This document shows positions 17,770 through 25,739 of a stretch of DNA of 64,000 nt, in pieces. Numbering within the stretch: the stretch's first letter is position 1; every line of letters starts with the position of its first letter. The DNA is taken from contig CAYJPN010000016.1 of NCBI GenBank assembly GCA_964372115.1, forward strand, positions 1 to 64,000. The letters run 5' to 3'. Origin of the DNA: CG2-30-36-16 sp964372115. Lineage in GTDB: Bacteria; Bacteroidota; Ignavibacteria; Ignavibacteriales; Ignavibacteriaceae. The notes beneath the pieces are model-generated. The model was given only the letters and a program-made list of their open reading frames with translations, was not told the DNA's origin and did no database searches. A program made the translations under genes and the position numbers.

Positions 17770-18620
17770 TTAATTACTTTTTTGGTTTTTAAATCAAATT
17801 TATCACCGTCAATTAAAATATTCATTTTAATTCCGGTTGCAGAAAATAGGTTTGAATCATCTTTGGTTTTTACAGTTGCCTCCGAGGCATCGTAAATTAT
17901 TACCTGGTTTTCGCCGACAACTTTAAAAGTATCATTCTGGTAAACTATAATTGCCGTCGATTCGTCAATACCGATTCCGAGTTTTTGCGGATTTTCGAGA
18001 ACTACGCTTAAAAGTCTATTATTCCTTTTTCTTTTTATAAAATGCTGGTCAATAATATCATTGGCAATGAACCCGAATCCCTGTGTGGTTTTTATATTCT
18101 TTTGACGAATTGAATTAAAGGAACTTAAAGTATCTTTGTTAATTAACTCATCTCCGGTAATCATTAAATTACTCATTACAGCGGCGCCGGCACTTGTTCC
18201 GCTAATTATTCCCCCTTTGTAGTATACTTCCTTTATTTTCTCAAACAGTTTAGTCTCGAGTAAATCGGCAGTTAAAAAACTTTGATCGCCGCCGGAAAAA
18301 TATACTAACCGTGCATTCTCAACTTTTGCTAAGTTCGAATCGGCATCGGCTGTTCCTTTGTCAAATAAAAGAAATTCGGTATTAGCAAAGCCAAGTTTTT
18401 TGAATTCTTTTACAAGATATTCGCTGGTTTCAATTTTGTCACCGCTCGCATTCGGAACAACTATTACTTTGCCACTCAAATCACCCGCAAGTTCAACAAG
18501 GTTTTTCATCAAATCATCCGAACGATCGCCGCCGCCGATTATAAATAAAGTACCTTTAATCTGCGCCATCAAAGTAAGTGATGATAATATTATGAAGAGT
18601 GACAATAATACTTTTTTCAT
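17766..18620 (-). CDS. Secreted cyanophycinase-like serine hydrolase (S51 family)
   Basis: A 284-residue protein of the cyanophycinase/peptidase E fold. The signal peptide (MKKVLLSLFIILSSLTLMAQ) puts it outside the cytoplasm. Conserved elements are present in order: GTLFIIGGGDRSDD, VYFSGGDQSFL, the nucleophile elbow GTSAGAAVMS with Ser143, DQHFIKRKRNNRLLS and GIGIDESTAI. Known cyanophycinases cut the storage polymer multi-Arg-poly-Asp to beta-Asp-Arg dipeptides; secreted forms occur in bacteria that feed on it. It overlaps both neighbours by 4 bp, between an M20 peptidase and a carrier, a logical cut-and-import set. Other S51-like peptidase activities remain possible. Confidence 0.87.
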   Translation of the reverse strand: MKKVLLSLFIILSSLTLMAQIKGTLFIIGGGDRSDDLMKNLVELAGDLSGKVIVVPNASGDKIETSEYLVKEFKKLGFANTEFLLFDKGTADADSNLAKVENARLVYFSGGDQSFLTADLLETKLFEKIKEVYYKGGIISGTSAGAAVMSNLMITGDELINKDTLSSFNSIRQKNIKTTQGFGFIANDIIDQHFIKRKRNNRLLSVVLENPQKLGIGIDESTAIIVYQNDTFKVVGENQVIIYDASEATVKTKDDSNLFSATGIKMNILIDGDKFDLKTKKVIK

Positions 18621-19735
18621 TTTCCCTCCATCTCTACAAAGTTGTGGGCAATTTCTGCTGATTTAATTAAATCCTCAATCAAAATAAATTCATCGTTCGA
18701 ATGAGGGTTTTGCGCACCGATACCAAGATTTATTGATGGAATCCCGTTTCCGTTGAGCGAGTTGGCATCACTACCGCCTAGGGAAGTTTTTGCATGAGGC
18801 TGTAAACCGGTTTTTGATAAGACATCAACAACTGTTTTATAAACGTCGGATAACTCATTCAACTTGTACGGATGAAAATCCCAGATCGATTCAAACAAAA
18901 TTGAACCGCCAAAATTATTTGCGGATTTCTCAAAACTGTTTTTAATTTTCTCCATCTCGGTTTTTATTTTGTTCAAGTCGAATGAGCGGACTTCACCTTC
19001 AACAAAAGTTCGTTCAGGCACAACATTTACTGCATTGCCTCCTTCTATTTTCCCGATGTTTATTGTTGTCTCATCATCTATTCTACCGGTGTTTATACAG
19101 GATATTGCCTCGGATGCAATTTTTATTGAGTTAATTCCATTTTCAGGGGAAATACCCGAGTGAGATGCTTTTCCGGTTATGGTAACCTTAAAACTTTTCG
19201 CGCCGCAAGCGATGTTTATAAAACTCCCTGGTCTGAATGCAGAGTCGAATACAAAACCTTTTTTTATCTTTTCATCAAGTTCAATGTGTTTTGAACCGAG
19301 CAATGTAGTTTCTTCACAGGTTGTAAATGCTATAGTAAAGTTTTTTGTACTTCCATTCAACAAATGCTTTTCGAGTGTGTAAAGCAAAACAGAAACGCCC
19401 ACCCGATTATCAACACCAAGTACGGTGTTTCCGTCGGATGTAATTTTGTCATCAAAAACAACAGGCTTTAATCCTTTAGTCGGTCGGGCTGTATCCATGT
19501 GGGAAAGCATAACAAAATTGCCACCGTTACCGACTTTTATTATCAGGTTACCAGTACTGCTATTTGAATGTTTGTTTGAACTATCTTCTATTACTTCAAT
19601 ATTTTTATACGGCGAAAGGAAATTGCGAATGTAGTTTGCAAGAGGTTTTTCGTTGCCGGAGAGTGAGTCTATCTTTATTGTTTCTAGGAATATTTCTGTC
19701 AACCTATCGGTATCAATCTGAAACATTATTTTCAT
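18617..19735 (-). CDS. M20-family peptidase (peptidase T-like)
   Basis: A 372-residue cytosolic metallopeptidase. Metal-binding motifs are in the expected order: MLSHMDTARPT, LGVDNRVGVSVLL, the catalytic TCEETTLLGSKH, DSAFRPG, and a late NPHSNDEF. A dimerisation domain lies in the middle (about 185-290). The family hydrolyses dipeptides, tripeptides and acylated amino acids. It heads a three-gene overlapping set with the cyanophycinase-like enzyme and carrier, so it may process the imported dipeptides. The start may be ATG 19735 or ATG 19726; neither has a strong ribosome-binding site. A 22-bp palindrome lies 10 bases upstream of the first. Confidence 0.9.
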   Translation of the reverse strand: MKIMFQIDTDRLTEIFLETIKIDSLSGNEKPLANYIRNFLSPYKNIEVIEDSSNKHSNSSTGNLIIKVGNGGNFVMLSHMDTARPTKGLKPVVFDDKITSDGNTVLGVDNRVGVSVLLYTLEKHLLNGSTKNFTIAFTTCEETTLLGSKHIELDEKIKKGFVFDSAFRPGSFINIACGAKSFKVTITGKASHSGISPENGINSIKIASEAISCINTGRIDDETTINIGKIEGGNAVNVVPERTFVEGEVRSFDLNKIKTEMEKIKNSFEKSANNFGGSILFESIWDFHPYKLNELSDVYKTVVDVLSKTGLQPHAKTSLGGSDANSLNGNGIPSINLGIGAQNPHSNDEFILIEDLIKSAEIAHNFVEMEGK

Positions 19736-19745
19736 AAAAAAGATT

Positions 19746-19767
19746 TTCTGTAATTTTTATTACAGAA
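19746..19767. promoter_or_regulatory. Candidate operator palindrome before the peptide-use operon
   Basis: A perfect inverted repeat with 9-bp arms, TTCTGTAAT and ATTACAGAA, around TTTT. It starts 10 bases upstream of the M20 peptidase ATG. The inner TGTAAT/ATTACA half-sites resemble the known HexR (RpiR-family) site. The cluster encodes one RpiR-family protein, so I infer this is its binding site. Confidence 0.5.
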
Positions 19768-20386
19768 TTACGAAAAAATAATTAATTAGTCAAGTATGCT
19801 TTAGCTATTTTTTTAATTCTCACAAAGTAAAATTTTCCCCGCATCGCCCCCAAGCCCATTTTTTAATATTTTCAAACTTTTATCATTAGCACCTTATCAG
19901 TAAAGTTCGTGTAATATTTGGCAGAAAATATAAAACAAAAAACATGATGGGTATTAGAACTTGGCACTTTTTACTTTCGTCTTTTTTCACTTCGACAAGC
20001 TCAGTGCAACCCAGTGCAGGCTTTTTACTTTCCGGCTTGCCCGGGTTCGGCATTACAAATATTTATCTAATAATTCCTCTTAATTCACAAATCATTTTAT
20101 TTAGTATTCGTTTTATGTGAAATACTTAATGCCTAATTATTCAACCGGTTTGTCGAATAATGACTTATCTTTAGATAAGATTTATAAAGTTCATTTGAAC
20201 GCAATTAAAATACTATATGATTAGGCAACTAATGCAATTTAATGAAGAGATTAAGCCGGTTGAAAATTAGTTTTGGCAATAAATAACAGTATAATGATAA
20301 ATTTTGTATGTTTGATAAAGCATTATTAGTTATTACAAAACTGAAAAATTTGTTTATTAGAAAAGAAAAACCGTTAGAATGAAGTT
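19768..20386. other. Intergenic region between divergent genes
   Basis: About 620 bp separate the divergent peptidase operon and sensor kinase. Apart from the REP-like sequence at 19988-20021, I see only AT-rich sequence with no convincing gene or RNA. Promoters for both directions should lie here. Confidence 0.5.
19988..20021. repeat. REP-like intergenic sequence
   Basis: CACTTCGACAAGCTCAGTG has short complementary ends (CACT/AGTG) and is followed by CAACCCAGTGCAGGC. It resembles a widespread short dispersed repeat (ACTGAGCTTGTCGAAGT) that I recognise from many bacterial genomes. Only one copy was noticed in this window. Confidence 0.4.
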
Positions 20387-22411
20387 ATGAATTGCCGCTA
20401 TGAAAAATACATCTTTCTGATAATATTCTTCGGAATCCTCTCCTTCAGTCAGGCACAAATAAATAAACATGGGTCGGCTACTCCGGATACACTGAAAAAA
20501 ATTTATATAGCTTCGGAGCCCGATTATCCTCCTTTTTGTATCGTAGACCAAAATGGCAAAGCCGATGGATTTTCCGTTGATCTATTCAAAGCTGCTGCTA
20601 AAGCTGTGGATATTGAGGTTGATATTAAAATTGGAATTTGGAATCAAATTAAACAAGATTTAGCGGAAGGTAAAATAGATGCGCTCCCATTAGTCGGGAG
20701 AACCCCGATACGAGAAAGTTTATATGATTTTACCTTGCCCTATTTAACGCTGCATGGTGCTATTTTTATTAATGAAGGAAGGGGCGGTATAAAATCTTTG
20801 GCGGATTTAAAGGACAAAGCAATTGCAGTTATGAAAGGGGACAACGCCGAGGAGTATGTGCGTCGAAATAATATATCTAACCATATTTACACAACCCCTA
20901 CTTTCGAAGAGGCTTTTCGTGAATTGGCAAAGGGAGAATATGATGCCGTAATTACTCAACGAGTGATGGGGCTTGAACTGTTGAAAAGATTAAACATAGA
21001 ATCTATTGAACCGTTAGATATAAATCTTGATGAATTTAGACAGGATTTTTGTTTCGCTGTGAAGAAGGGAAACAATGAATTGCTTTCCCGACTTAACGAA
21101 GGACTCTCTATCATAATAGCTGATGAATCCTTTGATAAAATTCGCTTAAAGTGGTTTGGACCGACGGAAAATAAAAAAATAAGTGTGAAAGACATTTTGA
21201 TAATTTCACTCTATATTTTTATTCCTTTAGTAATTATTTTTTCAACTCTTTCTATTTTGTTTTTACGTTCGGAAGTAAAGAAGAAAACATCTAAACTGAA
21301 AGAAAGTGAGGAACAGTTTAGGGCGATTTTTGAGCAGGCTGCTGTTGGTGTTGCTTTATTAAATACCAGGACGGGACAATACATCAACATCAATCAAAAA
21401 TATTGTGACTTGTTAGGTTATACGAAGCAAGAAATGTTACAAAAGACGTTCATGGATGTTACCTACCCTGAAGATATTCAAATAAATATTGATAAGAATG
21501 CACAGCTGATAGAAGGGAAATTTGTTGTGGCTGCATATGAAAAGCGCTATATACGTAAAGATGGATCCATTCTATGGGGCAATCTGACTACGTCGCCATT
21601 ATTGACAGCCGGCGATAAAACGCAAACATATTTTCATATTGCCATAGTTGAAGATATAACAGAGCGTAAAAAGGAAGAATTAATTATCCAACAGCAGAAC
21701 GAACAGCTAAAAGAACTAAACTCAACAAAAGATAAATTTTTCTCTATTATCGCACACGATTTGAGAAGTCCGTTACACGGATTTTTGGGACTAACCGAAC
21801 TAATGTCCACCGACATCGACAATATTTCCACATTGGAAATATCGACGCTTGCAAAAGAGATGAATCAATCGGCATTAAACATTTTTAAGCTTTTACAAAA
21901 TCTGTTAAACTGGGCAAGAATACAAGATGGCACTATAGAATTTGTACCCATTTATTGCAATTTAAAAGAAATGGTTAATCGTATCATTGAAACCATTAAC
22001 CCACTTGCGGCAAAAAAGGGAATAATTTTTTTGAATAGATTACCCGAAAACCAAAAAGTTTTCGCGGATGAAAATATGATTAATACTACATTACGAAACC
22101 TTTTATCTAATGCAATAAAATTTACGAACAAAGGGGGGCAAATTACCATCAATGCAAACTTAAAAGAGAATCGACTTGTTGAAATCTCTGTTAGTGATAA
22201 CGGTATTGGTATTCCTGATGACAGCGTGGATAAACTATTCAAAATAGGTGAGAAGGTTGGCAGCATTGGAACCGATGGCGAACCCAGCACAGGACTGGGT
22301 TTAATATTATGCAAAGAATTTGTAGAAAAAAACGGGGGAAGCATTTGGGTGGAAAGTGAAAAAGGAAAAGGAAGTACGTTCTTCTTTACTGTGCCGACCG
22401 GCAATGACTAA
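20387..22411 (+). CDS. Histidine kinase with periplasmic solute-binding sensor and PAS domain
   Basis: A 674-residue membrane sensor kinase. It has a signal sequence (residues 1-24), a periplasmic family-3 solute-binding domain (about 36-260: IYIASEPDYPPFCIVDQNGKADGFSVDLF...), a transmembrane helix (about 268-292), a PAS/PAC domain (about 305-430: FRAIFEQAAVGVALL), a dimerisation/phosphoacceptor helix with H457 in IIAHDLRSPLHGF, and a catalytic ATPase domain (NLLSNAIKFTNKGG, SDNGIGIPDD, GLGLILCKEFVEKNGG). The sensor type usually detects amino acids or similar small molecules. It is divergent from the peptidase operon and convergent with the hybrid kinase. No receiver domain is attached, so its partner may be encoded nearby. 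Confidence 0.92.
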   Translation: MNCRYEKYIFLIIFFGILSFSQAQINKHGSATPDTLKKIYIASEPDYPPFCIVDQNGKADGFSVDLFKAAAKAVDIEVDIKIGIWNQIKQDLAEGKIDALPLVGRTPIRESLYDFTLPYLTLHGAIFINEGRGGIKSLADLKDKAIAVMKGDNAEEYVRRNNISNHIYTTPTFEEAFRELAKGEYDAVITQRVMGLELLKRLNIESIEPLDINLDEFRQDFCFAVKKGNNELLSRLNEGLSIIIADESFDKIRLKWFGPTENKKISVKDILIISLYIFIPLVIIFSTLSILFLRSEVKKKTSKLKESEEQFRAIFEQAAVGVALLNTRTGQYININQKYCDLLGYTKQEMLQKTFMDVTYPEDIQINIDKNAQLIEGKFVVAAYEKRYIRKDGSILWGNLTTSPLLTAGDKTQTYFHIAIVEDITERKKEELIIQQQNEQLKELNSTKDKFFSIIAHDLRSPLHGFLGLTELMSTDIDNISTLEISTLAKEMNQSALNIFKLLQNLLNWARIQDGTIEFVPIYCNLKEMVNRIIETINPLAAKKGIIFLNRLPENQKVFADENMINTTLRNLLSNAIKFTNKGGQITINANLKENRLVEISVSDNGIGIPDDSVDKLFKIGEKVGSIGTDGEPSTGLGLILCKEFVEKNGGSIWVESEKGKGSTFFFTVPTGND

Positions 22412-22511
22412 CAATTTGCGATATTGTTCGAATATTCCATAAGAAAGAAAGCCCTGCTGAAAATCTGAAAATAACCGGTTTACTTTTGCTAAATATTAAA
22501 AAGCAATATAA

Positions 22512-25346
22512 TTAAAGCAAAAACTTATCAATTTTGTTGAGCAATTGATTCATCGAAAAAGGTTTTGATAAATAATCATCACATCCTGCTTCAATTGTCT
22601 CCATTCTATCACGCTCGGAAGAATGGGCGGTTGCAGCAATAATAGGGATAAAGTTATATTCTTTCAAAACCTTAATTTCCTTTGTTATTTCTAATCCGTT
22701 TTTTTTCCCTTTCAGGGAGATGTCCATCAAGATTAAATCAACTCTATTATTTCTAAGTATCTCCATTACTCCATCATAAGAGTCGGTTACAAGAGCTTTA
22801 TACTTTTTGGTTATAAATTTTTTTATTGTCATTTGATTTACATAATCATCTTCCACTACTAGGACAACCTTGTCAAGTTTAGCTTCGTTAAAATCAACTT
22901 TGGAGTTGTTATTTATAATTGTGCTTTTTCCCTCAAGGGTTTTTGCCTGTTTTCCAAAATTTATTGTAAAAATAGTTCCCTCCCACTTTTTGCTTTTAAC
23001 AGATATGTCTACATTGTGCATATCGAGGATTTTTTTAACAAGGGCAAGGCTCAATCCCAGCCCCTCATATTCTCTGTTATAACCCATTTGTTCCTGTCTA
23101 AATGGTTGAAACACGTAGTCTAAATACTCTTCGCTAATTCCAATGCCGCTATCAGCTACATCAAGCAAAACCTCATCTAGAGCATTTCGGTAAAGTTCAA
23201 CTTTAACAAAACCACTTTTCGTATATATAATTGCATTTTCTACAAGGTAAAATATTACCTGAAAAATAGAATACTCATCAGCAAAAATAAAAGTTGGGCC
23301 TAGGTTATTTTGGAATGATAACGAAAGTGATTTAGATTTCGCCCTCATATCGAATTGGTTAGCGATACTATCACAAATCGCTGTAAGTTCTATAGCTTTA
23401 GGATTAATGACAAATGTACCGGTTTCTAATTGTGAATAATTTAATATTAAGTCAATTGTCCTAACAATTCTTTCGCATGATTCCTTAATGGCAGTAAAGT
23501 ATTCTGCCTCATTTTCTTTGATGTATTGGGAGTAAATTTCTTTGATGATGCTTGTCATTCCCAAAACACCGTTCAGAGGCGTTCTAATTTCATGTGAAAT
23601 ATTTGCAATAAAAGCATCTTTCATCTTGTTTGAATGCTCGGCAAATTCTTTTGCTTTTATCAGTTCTTGCTCGTTTAGTTTGGTGCCCGTTATATCTTTT
23701 GCAACCCCGATCAAAGCCACAGGATTATTGTCTTTATCGGGTATTATGGTTGTGGAAAGATATATCGGAAATTCACTCCCATCTTTCCTTCTATTTAATA
23801 ATTCGCCCGACCACCCGCCAAGAAGTGTAGAGGGTAAAATATTATTTACAACCTCCGGAGTGTTGTTTGAAGCACGGACTAAGGTCATTGGTTTTCCAAT
23901 TAATTCAGTTTCATTATAACCATAAGTTTTTATAAATGATTCATTCACAAAAATTATATTGTCTTTCATATCGGTTATACTAACACATTCGTTGATGCTT
24001 TTTAGTGCATTAGCAAGCATCGCTATTTCTTCCTCAGCATGTTTTAGCCCGGTAATATCGGTTATTGTTCCAATATATCCGATTATCTTATTTTCTGAAT
24101 TTTTTTCGGGCACCGCCTGCCCCATTACATTTATAATAGCTCCATCTTTATGTAAAAAACGATACTCAGAATAGGAGGATTTCCGAAGTTTTACTGCTTC
24201 TTGCCATCCAGAAATTAGCTTCTCTCTATCATCCGGATGAACGGCATTTAGCCAGTTATTCTCTAAAGCTTCTTCCTGGGTTAATCCTGATATTTGACAC
24301 CATTTCGGGTTAACGTAGGTTGTTTCACCCGAATCATTGGTTTTGAAAATCCCTACTGGAGAAACATTAGCGAGGGTATAAAACAAGCGCTCGCTCTTTT
24401 TCAAAGCAAATTCAGTTTGTTTTTTCTCGCTGATATCTTCTACCATTCCATCATAGTATAACTTCTTCCCGCTTTCGTTACAAATTAGCCGCGCACTCTC
24501 ACGAATAAATATTTCTTTTCCGTCTTTACCGATCCACTTTGACTCAAAATCTTTTACCTCCCCATACTTTTCAATTTGCTCAATAAATCGTTTTCGTTGA
24601 TTGATAAATTCTAAACCGGATTTGTTGAGATTCCTTTCGGTAAGTTCTTCAAGTGATGAGAAACCAAGCATTTCGATCAAGTATTTATTTGCCATTAATA
24701 CTTTCCCGTCGGGGGTTGTTCTGTATAAACCAATCCGCGCATCATTATACAAAATCCGAAAACGTTCTTCACTTTCGCGCAACAAATTCTCGGTTTGTTT
24801 GTGCTCTTCAATTTCTCTAAGAAGCGCTATATTATATTTCCGAACCTCTTTTTCCGCTTGCTCTGCCTGAAACATTTTATCTTCAAGTTTCCGCACTAAA
24901 GCCTCACTATACTCATGTAAAACTACATTTTCCGGTGTAGAAGATATTTCCGGAGTTTTAACACTTTTTTTCTTTGTCTCTTTTAGAACATCTTCTATAA
25001 TTGTGATAAACTCATCCGGATCCTGTGGTTTGAGTAAAAACCTATCCGCCCCAAGACTAAGAGCAAAGTCTTCATCTTTTGGGTCAGTGTATGTTGCAGT
25101 GTAAAAAATAAAAGGGACGTTACAAAGCATCTCATCTTTTTTAAATTCCCGGCATAAAGTGAATCCATCCATAACGGGCATAAGAATGTCGGTAATAATT
25201 AAATCCGGAATATCATTACGGGCAGAACCTAATGCTTCCTCACCGTTTTTAGCCGAAATGGTCGTATAACCGCTTCCTTTTAGAATTAACTCAAGCAGGT
25301 ATAAGTTTTCTGATTTATCATCGACAACTAGAACTTTTTTTTTCAT
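22512..25346 (-). CDS. Hybrid histidine kinase: receiver, multiple PAS, kinase, receiver
   Basis: A 944-residue soluble signalling protein. An N-terminal receiver domain has phosphoacceptor D53 in LIITDILMPVMDG. A coiled-coil linker and about three PAS/PAC domains follow (roughly 195-570: FRILYNDARIGLY, FYTLANVSPVGIF, ALKSINECVSITD). The kinase core has the phosphoacceptor His near 584 in ISHEIRTPLNGVLGM and ATP motifs DVADSGIGISEEY and GLGLSLALVKKIL. A C-terminal receiver has Asp near 872 in LILMDISLKGKKNG. There is no membrane segment, so it should take input from cytosolic signals or from an upstream kinase through its first receiver. It is separated by 2 bp from the preceding response regulator, so the two are certainly co-transcribed. 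Confidence 0.92.
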   Translation of the reverse strand: MKKKVLVVDDKSENLYLLELILKGSGYTTISAKNGEEALGSARNDIPDLIITDILMPVMDGFTLCREFKKDEMLCNVPFIFYTATYTDPKDEDFALSLGADRFLLKPQDPDEFITIIEDVLKETKKKSVKTPEISSTPENVVLHEYSEALVRKLEDKMFQAEQAEKEVRKYNIALLREIEEHKQTENLLRESEERFRILYNDARIGLYRTTPDGKVLMANKYLIEMLGFSSLEELTERNLNKSGLEFINQRKRFIEQIEKYGEVKDFESKWIGKDGKEIFIRESARLICNESGKKLYYDGMVEDISEKKQTEFALKKSERLFYTLANVSPVGIFKTNDSGETTYVNPKWCQISGLTQEEALENNWLNAVHPDDREKLISGWQEAVKLRKSSYSEYRFLHKDGAIINVMGQAVPEKNSENKIIGYIGTITDITGLKHAEEEIAMLANALKSINECVSITDMKDNIIFVNESFIKTYGYNETELIGKPMTLVRASNNTPEVVNNILPSTLLGGWSGELLNRRKDGSEFPIYLSTTIIPDKDNNPVALIGVAKDITGTKLNEQELIKAKEFAEHSNKMKDAFIANISHEIRTPLNGVLGMTSIIKEIYSQYIKENEAEYFTAIKESCERIVRTIDLILNYSQLETGTFVINPKAIELTAICDSIANQFDMRAKSKSLSLSFQNNLGPTFIFADEYSIFQVIFYLVENAIIYTKSGFVKVELYRNALDEVLLDVADSGIGISEEYLDYVFQPFRQEQMGYNREYEGLGLSLALVKKILDMHNVDISVKSKKWEGTIFTINFGKQAKTLEGKSTIINNNSKVDFNEAKLDKVVLVVEDDYVNQMTIKKFITKKYKALVTDSYDGVMEILRNNRVDLILMDISLKGKKNGLEITKEIKVLKEYNFIPIIAATAHSSERDRMETIEAGCDDYLSKPFSMNQLLNKIDKFLL

Positions 25347-25348
25347 TT

Positions 25349-25735
25349 TCAGCTCCTTTGCAGCAAATGAGGCGGAAGAAAAACTTCCATTTGCGAAATA
25401 AAAGTATCAGGATCAATTGGTTTTTCAATATACCCGGTAGCCCCGGCTTCTAACGCTTTTTCTTTATCGCCCAGCATTGCATAAGATGTAACGGCAATGA
25501 TTGGAATCCCGGACAATTCTTTTTTCTTTTTTAGTTCACCCGCAATTTCATAACCATTCATTTCCGGTAATTGAATATCGAGAAGGATTATATCCGGATG
25601 TGTTTGGCGTGCTTTTTCAATTCCATCAATTCCATTGAACGATTGGATTACTTCATAACCTGTATTTTCAAGCAGATAAGTAACCATATACATGTTTTGT
25701 TCGTTATCTTCAATTATCAAGACTTTGGGCTTCAT
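25349..25735 (-). CDS. Single-domain response regulator
   Basis: A 128-residue receiver domain and nothing else. The acidic pocket (IIEDN), phosphoacceptor D53 in ILLDIQLPEMNG, the switch Thr/Ser in AVTSYAM and the invariant Lys in YIEKPIDP are all present. With no output domain it must act by protein contact, probably as a relay between the membrane kinase upstream (4 bp away) and the hybrid kinase downstream. Its place in one tight operon with both supports a phosphorelay. Confidence 0.92.
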   Translation of the reverse strand: MKPKVLIIEDNEQNMYMVTYLLENTGYEVIQSFNGIDGIEKARQTHPDIILLDIQLPEMNGYEIAGELKKKKELSGIPIIAVTSYAMLGDKEKALEAGATGYIEKPIDPDTFISQMEVFLPPHLLQRS

Positions 25736-25739
25736 AAAT

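Noticed and set aside
22412..22511. Terminator between the two convergent kinase genes
   Set aside because: The 100-bp gap has no clear hairpin with a T-run on either strand.
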